Shown: positions 51,261 to 60,584, numbered from the stretch's first letter. The stretch: DNA of 64,000 nt from SZUA-254 sp031379665 (GCA_031379665.1 JANNFI010000004.1:11347-75346), one strand, 5' to 3'. Program-made: numbers and translations. The notes: generated by a model not told the origin, from the letters alone.

Positions 51261-52355
51261 ATGAAAGAAACCGCCTTTCTCGCCATCCACCGTGAGCTGG
51301 GGGCGAAGGTCGTGGATTTCGCGGGCTACCTGATGCCGGTCTCGTACTCCGGGATCATTGAGGAACATCGGGCCGTGCGCAGCCACGCGGGGCTCTTCGA
51401 CGTCTCGCATATGGGTGAGTTCGAAGTCACCGGACCGGACGCCGGCGCGCTGGTGCAGAAGGTGACGACCAATGACGTCTCACGACTCGACAGGGGAAAG
51501 GTCCATTATTCCGCGATGTGCAGGCCCGGCGGCGGGATCATTGATGACCTGCTCGTCTACCACAAGGGCGATTCCTACATGCTCGTCGTGAACGCCTCGA
51601 ACCTGTCCAAGGACCTGGATTGGATTCGCGAAGCGGCCCGGGGAATGTCCGCAGAGGTCCGGGACAGGAGCGACGACACATCGCTGCTCGCCCTCCAGGG
51701 ACCCCGCTCCCACGACATCCTGGCTTCGGTCACGGGGCGGGACCTCTCCGCGATGGCCTACTACACCTGGACCGAGGCGAACGTCCTCGGGGTGAAGGCC
51801 GTCGTCTCCAGAACCGGGTACACCGGCGAGGCGGGATATGAGCTCTACTTCGACGCCTCCGCGGTGTCCGCGCGGACGGTCTGGGACGGCATCATGACGG
51901 CGGGAAAATCACACGGGCTCCGGCCTGTCGGCCTCGGGGCCCGCGACACGCTACGCCTTGAGATGGGATACTGCCTCTACGGCAACGACATCGACGAAAC
52001 GACGAACCCGCTCGAGGCCGGGCTCGGTTGGATCACGAAACTCGGCAAGGGGGATTTTATCGGGCGCGAAGCACTCCTGAAGGTGAAGGACGCCGGCCCC
52101 GCGAGGAAACTGGCCGGTTTCACGCTTGACGAACCGCGGGCCGTCCCGCGTCAGCACTATCCGTTGAGCGCGGAGGGCGGCCAGCTCGGCGAGGTGACCA
52201 GCGGTACGCTCTCGCCAACGCTCGACCGCGGGATCGGGATGGGATATCTCCCGACCCGGATGTCCGTCCCCGGCACGCGCGTGGCCGTGACGATCCGCGG
52301 TAAGTTGGTGCCCGCCACCACCGTCCAACCTCCATTCGTCAAGACGAACGTATGA
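51261..52355 (+). CDS. gcvT: Aminomethyltransferase (glycine cleavage T protein)
   Basis: 364 residues. It transfers the aminomethyl carbon from the H protein to tetrahydrofolate, releasing ammonia. The start LAIHRELGAKVVDFAGYLMPVSYSGIIEEHRAVRSHAGLFDVSHMGEFEVTG is diagnostic. The NDVSRLDRGKVHYSAMCRPGGGIIDDLLVY block and the conserved SRTGYTGEAGYELYFDA and RDTLRLEMGYCLYGNDID segments follow, with catalytic Asp in the LFDVSHMG region. Other gcv genes (P, H, L) are not in the window. The stop overlaps the comB start. Confidence 0.95.
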   Translation: MKETAFLAIHRELGAKVVDFAGYLMPVSYSGIIEEHRAVRSHAGLFDVSHMGEFEVTGPDAGALVQKVTTNDVSRLDRGKVHYSAMCRPGGGIIDDLLVYHKGDSYMLVVNASNLSKDLDWIREAARGMSAEVRDRSDDTSLLALQGPRSHDILASVTGRDLSAMAYYTWTEANVLGVKAVVSRTGYTGEAGYELYFDASAVSARTVWDGIMTAGKSHGLRPVGLGARDTLRLEMGYCLYGNDIDETTNPLEAGLGWITKLGKGDFIGREALLKVKDAGPARKLAGFTLDEPRAVPRQHYPLSAEGGQLGEVTSGTLSPTLDRGIGMGYLPTRMSVPGTRVAVTIRGKLVPATTVQPPFVKTNV

Positions 52356-53101
52356 TGGAAACGACCTCCATCAGGGCCGACGTCTATTTCTCCGCCCTCC
52401 GGTTGGACGAACTCCAGCTGAAAGACCGGAATATCGTCGTCCTGGACGTCCTCAGGTCGGGCACGTCGATCGCGGTGGCCCTTCACGCCGGCGCCAAGCA
52501 GATCATCCCGGTGAACAACATCGAGAGTGCGATGAAGATCGCCGGGGGGCTCTCCTCCGAGGTTACGCTCAACGCGGGCGAAAGGAACGCCCGGATGATC
52601 GAGGGTTTCCATCTTGGGAACTCGCCCCGCGAGTTCACACCGGCAGCGGTGAAGGGGAAATCGATCATCTTTCTGACCACGAACGGGACGAGCGCGGTGG
52701 TGAAGGGCAAGCACGCCAGAAACCTCGTGATGGGCGGCTTCGTAAACCTCTCGCGGATCGTGGATTTCCTCGCCGGCCTCAAATCGGATTTCCTCCTCCT
52801 CTGCGCGGGGAAGGAGAATTCCTTCTCGATGGAAGACGCCGTTTGCGCCGGCCGGATCCTGAACCAGTTCAGCAAACACTTCCCCGGGAAACTCGACCTG
52901 AACGACAGCGCCGTCGCGGCGATGACCCTCGACAAAAGCCACGGGAAGGCACTCCTCAAGATGTTGAAACAGTCGGAACACGGGCGGTACCTCGTCTCGA
53001 TCGGGCTCGGGGAAGATCTGGACATCTGTGCCGCGATCGATTCGGTCCCGGTGCTTCCGAGGCTCGCGGGGACCGTTCTCAAGCTCCACGCCGGTGGCTA
53101 A
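52352..53101 (+). CDS. comB: 2-phosphosulfolactate phosphatase (ComB family)
   Basis: 249 residues. Seen are VVLDVLRSGTSIAVALHAGAKQIIPV (about 31-56), NAGERNARMIEGFHLGNSPREF, FLTTNGTSAVV and LLCAGKENSFSMEDAVCAGRI (about 147-168), all landmarks of the ComB family. ComB removes phosphate from 2-phosphosulfolactate on the route to sulfolactate or coenzyme M. No other com gene is nearby, and the family is widespread in bacteria without coenzyme M, so the real substrate here may differ. Two in-frame ATGs sit together at the start. It overlaps ftsK by 8 bp. Confidence 0.85.
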   Translation: MMETTSIRADVYFSALRLDELQLKDRNIVVLDVLRSGTSIAVALHAGAKQIIPVNNIESAMKIAGGLSSEVTLNAGERNARMIEGFHLGNSPREFTPAAVKGKSIIFLTTNGTSAVVKGKHARNLVMGGFVNLSRIVDFLAGLKSDFLLLCAGKENSFSMEDAVCAGRILNQFSKHFPGKLDLNDSAVAAMTLDKSHGKALLKMLKQSEHGRYLVSIGLGEDLDICAAIDSVPVLPRLAGTVLKLHAGG

Positions 53102-55655
53102 AGCCGTCAGACAACCGGACGAGGCCGCGAAGCCGGCTGAACCGGTAAAAAATGTCCCGAAGACCCCGTCGCGGAAGAAAACAGCCGCCGCCTCGGGGGA
53201 ACGCAACAAGATCCTCGCCTATTCCGCAGGTATCCTCGCCGGCGTCTTCTTCCTCCTGAGCATACTCTTCCACTCGGTCGCCGACGAGGTCATCCTCGAC
53301 GACCTTTCGCTCCTCGACGGATTCCGCCTCCCGTTCGACGACGGGGTCAGGGCCCTCGTCTCCGGGCTGGAGAACAGCCTGGGATTGTTCGGGGCCTTCA
53401 TCGCGCATTTCTTCGTCGACCTGACCTTCGGCTATTTTTCGATCGTCCTCCCCCTCCTGATCGTCACCTGGTGCGCCGTCCTGCTTACCGGCGGGGGGAA
53501 GGAAAAGCCGGTGTTGGCGACGAACTACGCGCTCCTCTTCACGTTCCTCATCTCCGCCTCGATCGGTGCGCTACGGTACTCCGTCGACGGCGTGGAAAAG
53601 GCGTGGTACGGGCTCATCGGGGCGTTCACGGCCGACATCCTGGTCGGCCTCCTGGGTTCCATCGGCGCCCTCATCTTCCTGGTCGCCGCTATCGCGGCGG
53701 CCGCGGTCTACCTGCTCAACGTCGATCTGGCGGCGACGCTCGAACAGCTCCTCTCGACCTGGCGCAGGACTTTGGCGTGGTTGAAGGCCCGCGCGGCGGC
53801 TCGACGCGCTTCCGCCGGGGCCATCGGTACCGGGATCACGCCGACCAATGGCGGGTACCGGAACAGCACGATCATCAGACCCGCCGCGGAACCGGAACCG
53901 GTTCCTGATGAGGAAAGGGTCCCCGACGACGGAGAAACCGCCCAGGGCGACGACGACCTCCCGGTGGAATACCCGGGGGACGAGCCGGGCGATACGGGCG
54001 ATACGCTCGCCCCCGCGGACCATCCCGGCACTCCGCTTCGCATCGACATTCAGAACCGGCCCGCTGACGCGGAGAAGGAAGCGGAGCATTCACCGGCAAT
54101 ATCCTCCTCCACCCGGGGCTCCGCGACCCCAGGGACCCCACGCGCTGGTGAGGCCGAACCGGAGGAAATCGACTACGTGTTTCCCTCCGTGGACCTCCTC
54201 GACCAGCCGAGGCAGAGCGATACCGTCGACAAGGAGGAGCTCGAGGCCAACGCGGGCCTCGTGCAGGCGAAGCTGGCCCGCTTCGGCGTCGAGATCGAGA
54301 GCGTGAGCGTCACCCCGGGGCCGGTCATCACCCTCTACGAGCTCGTACCGGCGTCCGGGGTGAAGATCAGCCGTATCGTCAGCCTGGCCGACGATCTGGC
54401 CCTCGCGCTCGCCGCGAAGGGAATCAGGATCATGGCGCCGATCCCGGGGAAGAGCGCGGTCGGCGTCGAGATACCCAACCGTAACCCCTCGATGGTTTCG
54501 CTACGCTCGGTCGTCAATTCCTCCAAGTTCCGCGAGAGCAAGGCGTACCTGCCGATCGCGCTGGGGAAGGGGATCGCCGGCGACGTCGTGGTGGACGACC
54601 TCTCGAAGATGCCGCACCTGCTGATCGCCGGGGCCACCGGATCGGGGAAGAGCGTCGGCATCAACACACTGATGGCCAGCCTCCTCTTCCGGATGCATCC
54701 GTCGGACGTAAAATTCGTGATCATCGACCCGAAGAAGATCGAGTTGACGCAGTACGCGAAGCTCAAGTACCACTACCTGGCCGTTTCGCCCGACCTGCAG
54801 AAGGAGATCATCACCTCACCCGATGACGCCGTGAGCGTCCTGCGGAGCGTGGAACTGGAGATGGAGAAACGCTACGACCACCTCGCCGCGGCCGGAGTGC
54901 GGAGCATCCAGGACTACAACGAAAAGCTCAAGGCCGGGAAACTCCGGAACACCGACAAGATCGTTCACCGGAAGATACCGTATCTGGTGGTCGTCATCGA
55001 CGAATTGGCCGACCTGATGCTCACGGCGGCGAAGGAAGTGGAGGAGCCGATCGCCAGGCTCGCCCAGCTCGCGCGAGCCGTCGGCATCCACCTCGTACTC
55101 GCCACACAGCGGCCTTCGGTGGACGTGATCACGGGCGTGATCAAGGCGAACTTCCCGGCCAGGATCGCGTTCCAGGTCTCGTCGAAGACCGATTCACGCA
55201 CGATCCTCGACATGAACGGCGCCGATCAACTCCTCGGGAGCGGCGACATGCTTTACCTGCCGGCGGGGAGCCCGAAGCCGTCCCGAATCCAGAACGCCTT
55301 CATCTCGACCGAGGAGATCGACCGGCTCACTGATTATATCGCGGCGCAGAACGGCTTCTCTCAGCCGTACATGCTCCCCTCGGTCATCGAACGGAAGAAA
55401 TCGGGGATGAAGGGGCGAACGGGTGAGCGCGACGAGTTCTTCGAGGAGGCCGCGAGACTCATCGTCCGCCACCAGCAGGGATCGGTCTCGCTCCTCCAGC
55501 GCAGGCTGAAGGTCGGCTACTCGCGGGCGGCGCGGCTCGTTGACGAGCTCGAATCCTCGGGAATCGTCGGGCCATACGACGGGAGCAAGGCCAGGGAAGT
55601 GCTCCTGGAATCGGAGGAACAGCTCGACGCCCTCCTCAGGACGCTGGACTTGTGA
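53094..55655 (+). CDS. ftsK: DNA translocase FtsK/SpoIIIE
   Basis: 853 residues from the GTG overlapping the comB end. A basic N-terminus leads to four predicted transmembrane helices (about 40-60, 95-125, 140-165, 180-215). A Pro/Glu/Asp/Thr-rich linker follows (about 250-360). The motor has an alpha domain (VFPSVDLLDQP to ARFGVEIESVSVTPGPVITLYEL) and a RecA-like beta domain with Walker A GATGSGKSVGIN (about 515) and Walker B LVVVIDELADLM (about 640). The C-terminal gamma winged helix has QGSVSLLQRRLKVGYSRAARLVDELESSGIVGPYDGSKAREVL. It pumps DNA at the septum and activates Xer recombination; a xer gene is at 3.8 kb. The linker is compact compared with E. coli FtsK. Confidence 0.95.
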   Translation: MAKAVRQPDEAAKPAEPVKNVPKTPSRKKTAAASGERNKILAYSAGILAGVFFLLSILFHSVADEVILDDLSLLDGFRLPFDDGVRALVSGLENSLGLFGAFIAHFFVDLTFGYFSIVLPLLIVTWCAVLLTGGGKEKPVLATNYALLFTFLISASIGALRYSVDGVEKAWYGLIGAFTADILVGLLGSIGALIFLVAAIAAAAVYLLNVDLAATLEQLLSTWRRTLAWLKARAAARRASAGAIGTGITPTNGGYRNSTIIRPAAEPEPVPDEERVPDDGETAQGDDDLPVEYPGDEPGDTGDTLAPADHPGTPLRIDIQNRPADAEKEAEHSPAISSSTRGSATPGTPRAGEAEPEEIDYVFPSVDLLDQPRQSDTVDKEELEANAGLVQAKLARFGVEIESVSVTPGPVITLYELVPASGVKISRIVSLADDLALALAAKGIRIMAPIPGKSAVGVEIPNRNPSMVSLRSVVNSSKFRESKAYLPIALGKGIAGDVVVDDLSKMPHLLIAGATGSGKSVGINTLMASLLFRMHPSDVKFVIIDPKKIELTQYAKLKYHYLAVSPDLQKEIITSPDDAVSVLRSVELEMEKRYDHLAAAGVRSIQDYNEKLKAGKLRNTDKIVHRKIPYLVVVIDELADLMLTAAKEVEEPIARLAQLARAVGIHLVLATQRPSVDVITGVIKANFPARIAFQVSSKTDSRTILDMNGADQLLGSGDMLYLPAGSPKPSRIQNAFISTEEIDRLTDYIAAQNGFSQPYMLPSVIERKKSGMKGRTGERDEFFEEAARLIVRHQQGSVSLLQRRLKVGYSRAARLVDELESSGIVGPYDGSKAREVLLESEEQLDALLRTLDL

Positions 55656-55657
55656 CC

Positions 55658-56305
55658 ATGCGCCGCATCGCCGCCCTCACCCTCGCGCTCCTCGGATGGA
55701 CACTGGTCTCCACCACCATCGCCCTCACAGGGGACGACGCCACCGACCTCGTGGCGAAACTGAGGAAAAAATACGACCGGATCGAATACCTCTCGCTTAC
55801 TTTTATGCAGGCGACCGTGTTCGCCGTTTCGAAGGCCCGACAGTCCTCGGGGGGCAGTCTCTCGCTCGCGAAAGGCAACCGGTACCGGATGACCACCGAC
55901 GAACGGGTCATCGTCTCGGACGGGGCGACGGTCTGGTCCTGGTCGAAGGCGAACGCCCAGGTGATCGTCGACAGTTTCCGCGACGACCCGAACAGCCTGA
56001 CGCCGGAACGCCTCCTGCTGAAGCTCCCGACCGAATATACCCCGGTGATCCTGGGGGAAGAACTGATCGGGAAGGAGGAGACCACCGTCCTCAAGTTGAC
56101 GCCGTCGTCTCCGGGGAAATCGGTGCGCTGGTTCAAGATCTGGGTCGAGGAGGGAGACCTCACCATCCTCAGGCTCCAGCTGCTCGACCTCGGCGAGAAC
56201 GAAATCACGTACGACCTGAGCGGGATCGCCGTCAACCGGGGCCTGAATGATTCGACCTTCCGGTTCACGACCCCGCCCGGCTCCGAAGTCCTCGACCTCC
56301 GCTGA
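55658..56305 (+). CDS. LolA-like outer-membrane lipoprotein carrier
   Basis: 215 residues. The signal peptide (RRIAALTLALLGWTLVSTTIALTG) is followed by LVAKLRKKYDRIEYLSLTFMQ and a run of beta strands, GGSLSLAKGNRYRMTTDERVIVSDGATVWSWSK, typical of the open LolA barrel that carries lipoproteins across the periplasm. The Arg at the barrel opening is not obvious. LolA-like genes directly after ftsK are common in Bacteroidota and proteobacteria. It begins 2 bp after the ftsK stop (ATG 55658; a GTG six bases upstream is also in frame). Family confidence is good, exact cargo unknown. Confidence 0.78.
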   Translation: MRRIAALTLALLGWTLVSTTIALTGDDATDLVAKLRKKYDRIEYLSLTFMQATVFAVSKARQSSGGSLSLAKGNRYRMTTDERVIVSDGATVWSWSKANAQVIVDSFRDDPNSLTPERLLLKLPTEYTPVILGEELIGKEETTVLKLTPSSPGKSVRWFKIWVEEGDLTILRLQLLDLGENEITYDLSGIAVNRGLNDSTFRFTTPPGSEVLDLR

Positions 56306-56327
56306 CGCCACGCCGGGGCCCACCGCC

Positions 56328-57377
56328 ATGCCAGAAATTGCCAAAAGACTCCTCCGCCCGGTACTCAGCCTCGGGTTATCGGCGCTCTTCCTCTACCTGG
56401 CGTTCAAGGACACCGATTTCGGCGGCCTGATCGATGTCCTCTCGCGGGCCCACTACGGATGGGCCCTGTCGATGCTGCCGGTCCTCCTCCTGAGTCACGC
56501 GGCGCGGGCCCTCCGGTGGCGTTATCTCCTCCGCCCGATTAAAAGCGTGATCAGCTTCAGAAACCTTTTTTCTGCGATGATGGTTGGGTACATGATGAAC
56601 AACATCCTCCCGAGGGCGGGGGAGCTCGTCAGGCCGTACGCCATCAATAAGCTGGAGGGGATTTCCCGGAGCACCGCCTTCGGCACGGTCTTCGTCGAAC
56701 GGATCTTCGACGTTTTCTCGTTCCTGCTCGTCATCGCCTTCATCCCCCTCCTCACCACCAGCCCGCTGACGCAGGCGTTCCCGTGGCTTGAGCGTACCGG
56801 CATCTGGCTCTCGGCGATCACGCTCGCGATGCTCGCGATATTTTCATTCCTGATGATCCGGAGGGACCTCGTCGTGCGGATCCTCGGGAAGATCACCCGG
56901 CGGCTTACGCCGAAACGGGCTGAACTCGTCGAGCACGTTGCGCATTCCTTCCTCGACGGTTTCCTCTTTCTCAAGGAGCCCCGCCAGTACCTGGTGATCG
57001 GCCTCCTGAGCGCCGCTATCTGGGGGCTCTACATCGTGATGATGTACCTGCCGTTCTACGCCTTCGACCTTCCGGCGCGCTACGGGCTCGACCTCGGCAG
57101 CGCCGTGGTCCTCCAGGCGATCTCAAGCATCGGATACATCATGCCGACGCCGGGCGCGACCGGGCCGTACCACTATTTCACGATCCAGACGCTCACGAAG
57201 CTCTATGGCGTGAGCGACGAGCTCGCCGGCAGCTACGCGGCCCTCACGCACGCGATCGGATACGTCGGGGTGACGGCCATCGGGATGTTCTATTTTTTCA
57301 GGGACCGCCTGCATATGTCCGACGTACTGAAGCCGGAGCCGCCGGCCGCGGCCACGGAGGCCCGGGCGGAGGGTTAG
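56328..57377 (+). CDS. Lysylphosphatidylglycerol synthase/flippase-like integral membrane protein (UPF0104)
   Basis: 349 residues with 8 or so transmembrane helices, no soluble domain. Conserved features of the family include SHAARALRWRYLL (about 54-66), MNNILPRAGELVRPYAI (about 89-106), GTVFVERIFDVFSFLLV (about 119-135) and GYIMPTPGATGPYHYF near 266. Only the flippase-like membrane part is present, not the C-terminal MprF synthase domain. A role in lipid-linked intermediate or aminoacyl-lipid flipping is inferred from the superfamily only. It starts 22 bp after lolA. Confidence 0.8.
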   Translation: MPEIAKRLLRPVLSLGLSALFLYLAFKDTDFGGLIDVLSRAHYGWALSMLPVLLLSHAARALRWRYLLRPIKSVISFRNLFSAMMVGYMMNNILPRAGELVRPYAINKLEGISRSTAFGTVFVERIFDVFSFLLVIAFIPLLTTSPLTQAFPWLERTGIWLSAITLAMLAIFSFLMIRRDLVVRILGKITRRLTPKRAELVEHVAHSFLDGFLFLKEPRQYLVIGLLSAAIWGLYIVMMYLPFYAFDLPARYGLDLGSAVVLQAISSIGYIMPTPGATGPYHYFTIQTLTKLYGVSDELAGSYAALTHAIGYVGVTAIGMFYFFRDRLHMSDVLKPEPPAAATEARAEG

Positions 57378-57443
57378 GAACTTATTTCGATTATTTTTAA
57401 CTTTTACAATTCACGTCACCACATCACCATCACAGGAGCCAGT

Positions 57444-58088
57444 ATGCGTCACCAATTCGTCATTATCACCACACTGTTCACGCTCGTGTTCGCGCTGAAC
57501 ACCATTCACGCCCAGGACAAACCAAAAGGAACCGAGAAACCGATGACTGACATGAGCAAGGACCAGAAAGAGATCGTCGTGATCGAAACTTCGATGGGCA
57601 CGATCGAAGTCGCGTTGTTCCGCGCCGACGCCCCGAAGACCGTCGAAAACTTCGTGCAGCTCGCGCAGAAGGGGTACTACGACGGACTCATTTTCCACCG
57701 CGTCATGGACAAGTTCATGATCCAGGGGGGCGATCCGAAGGGGAACGGGACCGGCGGCGAGAGCATTTATGGGGCCCCATTCGAGGATGAGATCAGCCCC
57801 AAGCACAAGTTCGACCGGCCCGGCCTTCTCGCCATGGCGAATTCGGGCGGCGGCAAATCCAACGGCAGCCAGTTCTTCATCACGACCGTCCCGACGGATT
57901 GGCTGACCGGAAAGCACACGATCTTCGGCGAAGTGGTGGCCGGGATGGACATCGTTTACGCGATCGGCAAGACTCCGGCGACGCCTTCGAGCAACAAACC
58001 GGGAGCCAACAAACCGCTGAAGGACGTGGTGATGAAGAGCGTTTCCCTCAAGGGGGCGAAGAAGGCCGCCGAAGAGAAGAAGAAATAA
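57444..58088 (+). CDS. Secreted cyclophilin-type peptidyl-prolyl isomerase
   Basis: 214 residues. A signal peptide (MRHQFVIITTLFTLVFALNTIHAQ) and a Lys/Glu-rich linker precede a cyclophilin domain (about 45-200) with LIFHRVMDKFMIQGGDPKGNGTGG (active-site Arg and Phe), NSNGSQFFITTVPTDWLTGKHTIFGEVV and the GAPFEDEI loop. It would assist folding of periplasmic or surface proteins, plausible given the large T9SS cargo. A Lys-rich tail ends the protein. A loose TAACTTTT element lies upstream at 57398-57405. The SGGGKSNGSQFF segment is intact. Confidence 0.92.
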   Translation: MRHQFVIITTLFTLVFALNTIHAQDKPKGTEKPMTDMSKDQKEIVVIETSMGTIEVALFRADAPKTVENFVQLAQKGYYDGLIFHRVMDKFMIQGGDPKGNGTGGESIYGAPFEDEISPKHKFDRPGLLAMANSGGGKSNGSQFFITTVPTDWLTGKHTIFGEVVAGMDIVYAIGKTPATPSSNKPGANKPLKDVVMKSVSLKGAKKAAEEKKK

Positions 58089-58178
58089 ACACGGTCCTCC
58101 CGGATTCCGGAAGACCCCAGAAAATCCGGGGGTAGGGCGCCGCGTGCGTCCCGCCGCCGGGTTTTCCGTTTTAATACA

Positions 58179-59222
58179 ATGACGAAACAGACCCCATACC
58201 GCCGGCCGGAGGATTCCTTCGCACTGCTGCGTCGCTCGCTCGACGCGGGCGAGCCCGCGCCAGTCTACCTCATCCACGGGAACGAACCGTTGCTGATCGA
58301 CCGCGCGACGGAGATGATCGGCCGGGTCGCCGCGGCGGCCGATCCCTCGGGGATGAACCGCCAGGTCTTCCCGGGGGAGGAGTCCGAAGCGAGGGACATC
58401 GCACTCGCCGCCGCTGCGTACCCGATGCTCGGAACGAAGCGCCTCGTGATCCTGAAGGATGCCGAAAAGCTCGGGGACACGGCGCCCCTCGAGGCATACG
58501 TGCGGAACCCGAGCCCCACGACGGTGCTCGTCGTCGTCACGCCCAAACCCGATTTTCGTCAGAAGCTCTTTCAGGCACTGAAGGAGAAAGCGGTCCTGGT
58601 CGAATGCAAGACTCCGTACGACGACCGGATCGGGGAATGGATAGAGGCCGAGGTCCGCGGCGTCGGCAAGTCGATCGAGGCCGAAGCCGCCGAATTGCTC
58701 CGGCTCTCGGTTGGGAGCTCGCTCTCGGAGCTATCGAACGAGCTGGAAAAGCTCTATACGTACGTCGGCGACCGGAAGGAGATCACCGCCGGCGACGTGG
58801 CGGCGGTCGTAGGTGTCTCGCGGCAATATTCCGTGTTCGACCTTCAGCGGGCGTTCGGGGAGCTGAACCCCCGCGCCGCACTCGGCGTGCTCGCCAGGAT
58901 GATTGACGCGGGCGAGAACATGACGAAGTGCGTCGCTCAGCTGACGAAGTATTTCGAAAAACTCTGGCTCCTCCCGGGTGCCGGCGTGGGCCAGGAGGAG
59001 GCCGCCGCGCTGCTCGGTGTGAAGCCCTACTTCGTCCGGGAGTACCTTTCCGCCAGGCGGAAATTCTCCGCCGGACGGCTGGACGACTGCTTCATCGCCC
59101 TCCGGGAGGCCGACCTCGCCCTGAAATCCTCCGGCGGGACCCCCCGTCAGGTCATGACGCTCCTCGTCCACGCCATCACCAGGAATGTACCCGAAACCGC
59201 CGATGGCTATCGTCACGGCTGA
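58179..59222 (+). CDS. holA: DNA polymerase III subunit delta
   Basis: 347 residues. The AAA-like fold without a P-loop, typical of delta, opens with PAPVYLIHGNEPLLIDRATEMIGR. MLGTKRLVILKDAEKLG, LVVVTPKPDFRQKLFQALKEKAVLVECK and the C-terminal collar helices (VFDLQRAFGELNPRAALGVLARMIDAGEN, and YLSARRKFSAGRLDDCFIALREADLALKSSGG) match the HolA family. It opens the beta clamp. Length is normal. Monocistronic or with the following sigma gene, 102 bp away. Confidence 0.88.
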   Translation: MTKQTPYRRPEDSFALLRRSLDAGEPAPVYLIHGNEPLLIDRATEMIGRVAAAADPSGMNRQVFPGEESEARDIALAAAAYPMLGTKRLVILKDAEKLGDTAPLEAYVRNPSPTTVLVVVTPKPDFRQKLFQALKEKAVLVECKTPYDDRIGEWIEAEVRGVGKSIEAEAAELLRLSVGSSLSELSNELEKLYTYVGDRKEITAGDVAAVVGVSRQYSVFDLQRAFGELNPRAALGVLARMIDAGENMTKCVAQLTKYFEKLWLLPGAGVGQEEAAALLGVKPYFVREYLSARRKFSAGRLDDCFIALREADLALKSSGGTPRQVMTLLVHAITRNVPETADGYRHG

Positions 59223-59324
59223 GCGGGGGAGCCACTCCCGGGGCGGGGACCGGATCCGGGAGGGAGGACGCCGGTTTACGGGCCGGGAACAATCCGTCCC
59301 TGGCGCGTGTATAACGGTTGGGCG

Positions 59325-59927
59325 ATGATCCCACGGTCGACCGTCACGAACCGGATGACCGACGAGGAGCTCGTCGCGGCTTTCGTGTCCGGCTCCGGGG
59401 AGGCCTTTACGCTCCTGGTGGGCAAGTACAAAAACCCGCTCCTCAATTACGTCTGCCGGATGCTCGGCGATTACGAAGGGGCGCTGGACGTGGTGCAGGA
59501 CACCTTCGTCCGACTGCACGGCAAGGCCGACACCTACAGGCCGGTGGCGAAGTTCTCGACATGGATTTACACCATCGCCTCGAACCTGGCCCGGACCGAA
59601 CTCCGCAGGAGGAAGTGGGGCCTGTCGGGGAGCAGGAGGGATGGCGAAGGAAGGATGTTGGTGGAAGTGGTCGCGGATCCCGGGGAATCGCCGGAGCAGA
59701 CGGCCGGCCGGTCGATGGCCGTCGAAAAGATTGAGGCCGCCGTGAAGGCGCTCCCCCCCGCGTTCAGGGAGGCTGTCGTGTTGTTTTACCTGGAAGACAA
59801 GGGCTATGAAGAGATATGCGAGATTCTCGGGGTCAGGATGGGGACGCTGAAATCCCGGCTCAGCCGCGCGAGGCTCTTGCTGGAACGAGCGCTCAGGCCT
59901 GTCATGGAGCACGATGAAACAGACTGA
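59325..59927 (+). CDS. ECF-type RNA polymerase sigma factor
   Basis: 200 residues. The sigma2 region has LLNYVCRMLGDYEGALDVVQDTFVRLH and KFSTWIYTIASNLARTELRRRK. The sigma4 helix-turn-helix reads LPPAFREAVVLFYLEDKGYEEICEILGVRMGTLKSRLSRARLLLERAL. There is no region 1 or 3, so it is an ECF (group 4) sigma. A GGAAC motif at 59286-59290 may belong to an autoregulated promoter. It overlaps the next gene by 14 bp, the usual layout for a sigma/anti-sigma pair. The start is placed at ATG 59325; an earlier GTG and a later ATG (MTDEEL) are possible. Confidence 0.9.
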   Translation: MIPRSTVTNRMTDEELVAAFVSGSGEAFTLLVGKYKNPLLNYVCRMLGDYEGALDVVQDTFVRLHGKADTYRPVAKFSTWIYTIASNLARTELRRRKWGLSGSRRDGEGRMLVEVVADPGESPEQTAGRSMAVEKIEAAVKALPPAFREAVVLFYLEDKGYEEICEILGVRMGTLKSRLSRARLLLERALRPVMEHDETD

Positions 59928-60540
59928 CGGCGGCGACCATAGACTCAGAAGACTCTTCTCGATGCTGCCGCGTGCGGAAGCTCCGGCGGATTTCGAAGAA
60001 CGCCTTGCGAGAAAGCTGGCTGGAGGAACCAGGCGGGGGGTGTTTCACTCCCTCAACCTTCGTCGGTACGCCGTTCCCGGACTCGCGCTCCTCCTGGTGG
60101 GCGCGCTCACCACCGTGATGTACTTCACCCGATTTAATACGACGCAGGAAATCGGGGTGCCCTCCGGCGATACGCTGACGCCGCCGCCCGTCGATTCCAG
60201 GCCGGAGGGCGCCGTGCCGAAGGATGCCTCCCGCGCCCTCCCGGCTCCCGTGGACGACGAGAGCCTGCCGGAGGCTCAAGACCGGCGATCGGACGAGGTC
60301 ACACGCCCGCCGGCGGACGCCCGGAGTGAACCCTCCGCGCTTGAACGAATGAAGATGGGGAAGACGGCGCCGGGCCGCCCAATGATGATCGAAAGCATCG
60401 TCCCCAACAGCGCGGTGCCGGTCGATTCGCTCGCGCCCGAAGACACCGTGGCGGTCGATTCGGTTCTGTCCGTCCCGGACTCCGTGTCAACCGAACCCGA
60501 TGCACTCCCCGACACCGTAAGAATCAGGAAGCCCTACTGA
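59914..60540 (+). CDS. Putative membrane anti-sigma factor
   Basis: 208 residues. A short cytoplasmic N-terminus (about 1-52) with RLRRLFSMLPRAEAPADFEERLARKLAGG is followed by one transmembrane helix (about 53-72) and a Pro/Ser/Asp/Val-rich extracytoplasmic tail ending VDSLAPEDTVAVDSVLSVPDSV. It overlaps the ECF sigma gene. It lacks the HxxxCxxC zinc anti-sigma motif, so regulation by that fold is unlikely. The assignment rests on position and membrane topology. The extracytoplasmic tail has no recognisable sensor domain. It could instead be a sigma-associated protein of another type. Confidence 0.6.
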   Translation: MKQTDGGDHRLRRLFSMLPRAEAPADFEERLARKLAGGTRRGVFHSLNLRRYAVPGLALLLVGALTTVMYFTRFNTTQEIGVPSGDTLTPPPVDSRPEGAVPKDASRALPAPVDDESLPEAQDRRSDEVTRPPADARSEPSALERMKMGKTAPGRPMMIESIVPNSAVPVDSLAPEDTVAVDSVLSVPDSVSTEPDALPDTVRIRKPY

Positions 60541-60553
60541 ACACGCCCGATTC

Positions 60554-60584
60554 TTGACATCCGGTCGGCGTTGTCGTACATTAC
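60554..60584 (+). promoter_or_regulatory. Promoter of the SPOR-domain gene
   Basis: TTG (60554-60556), 20-nt spacer, TACATTAC (60577-60584). Leader about 25 nt. Confidence 0.55.
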
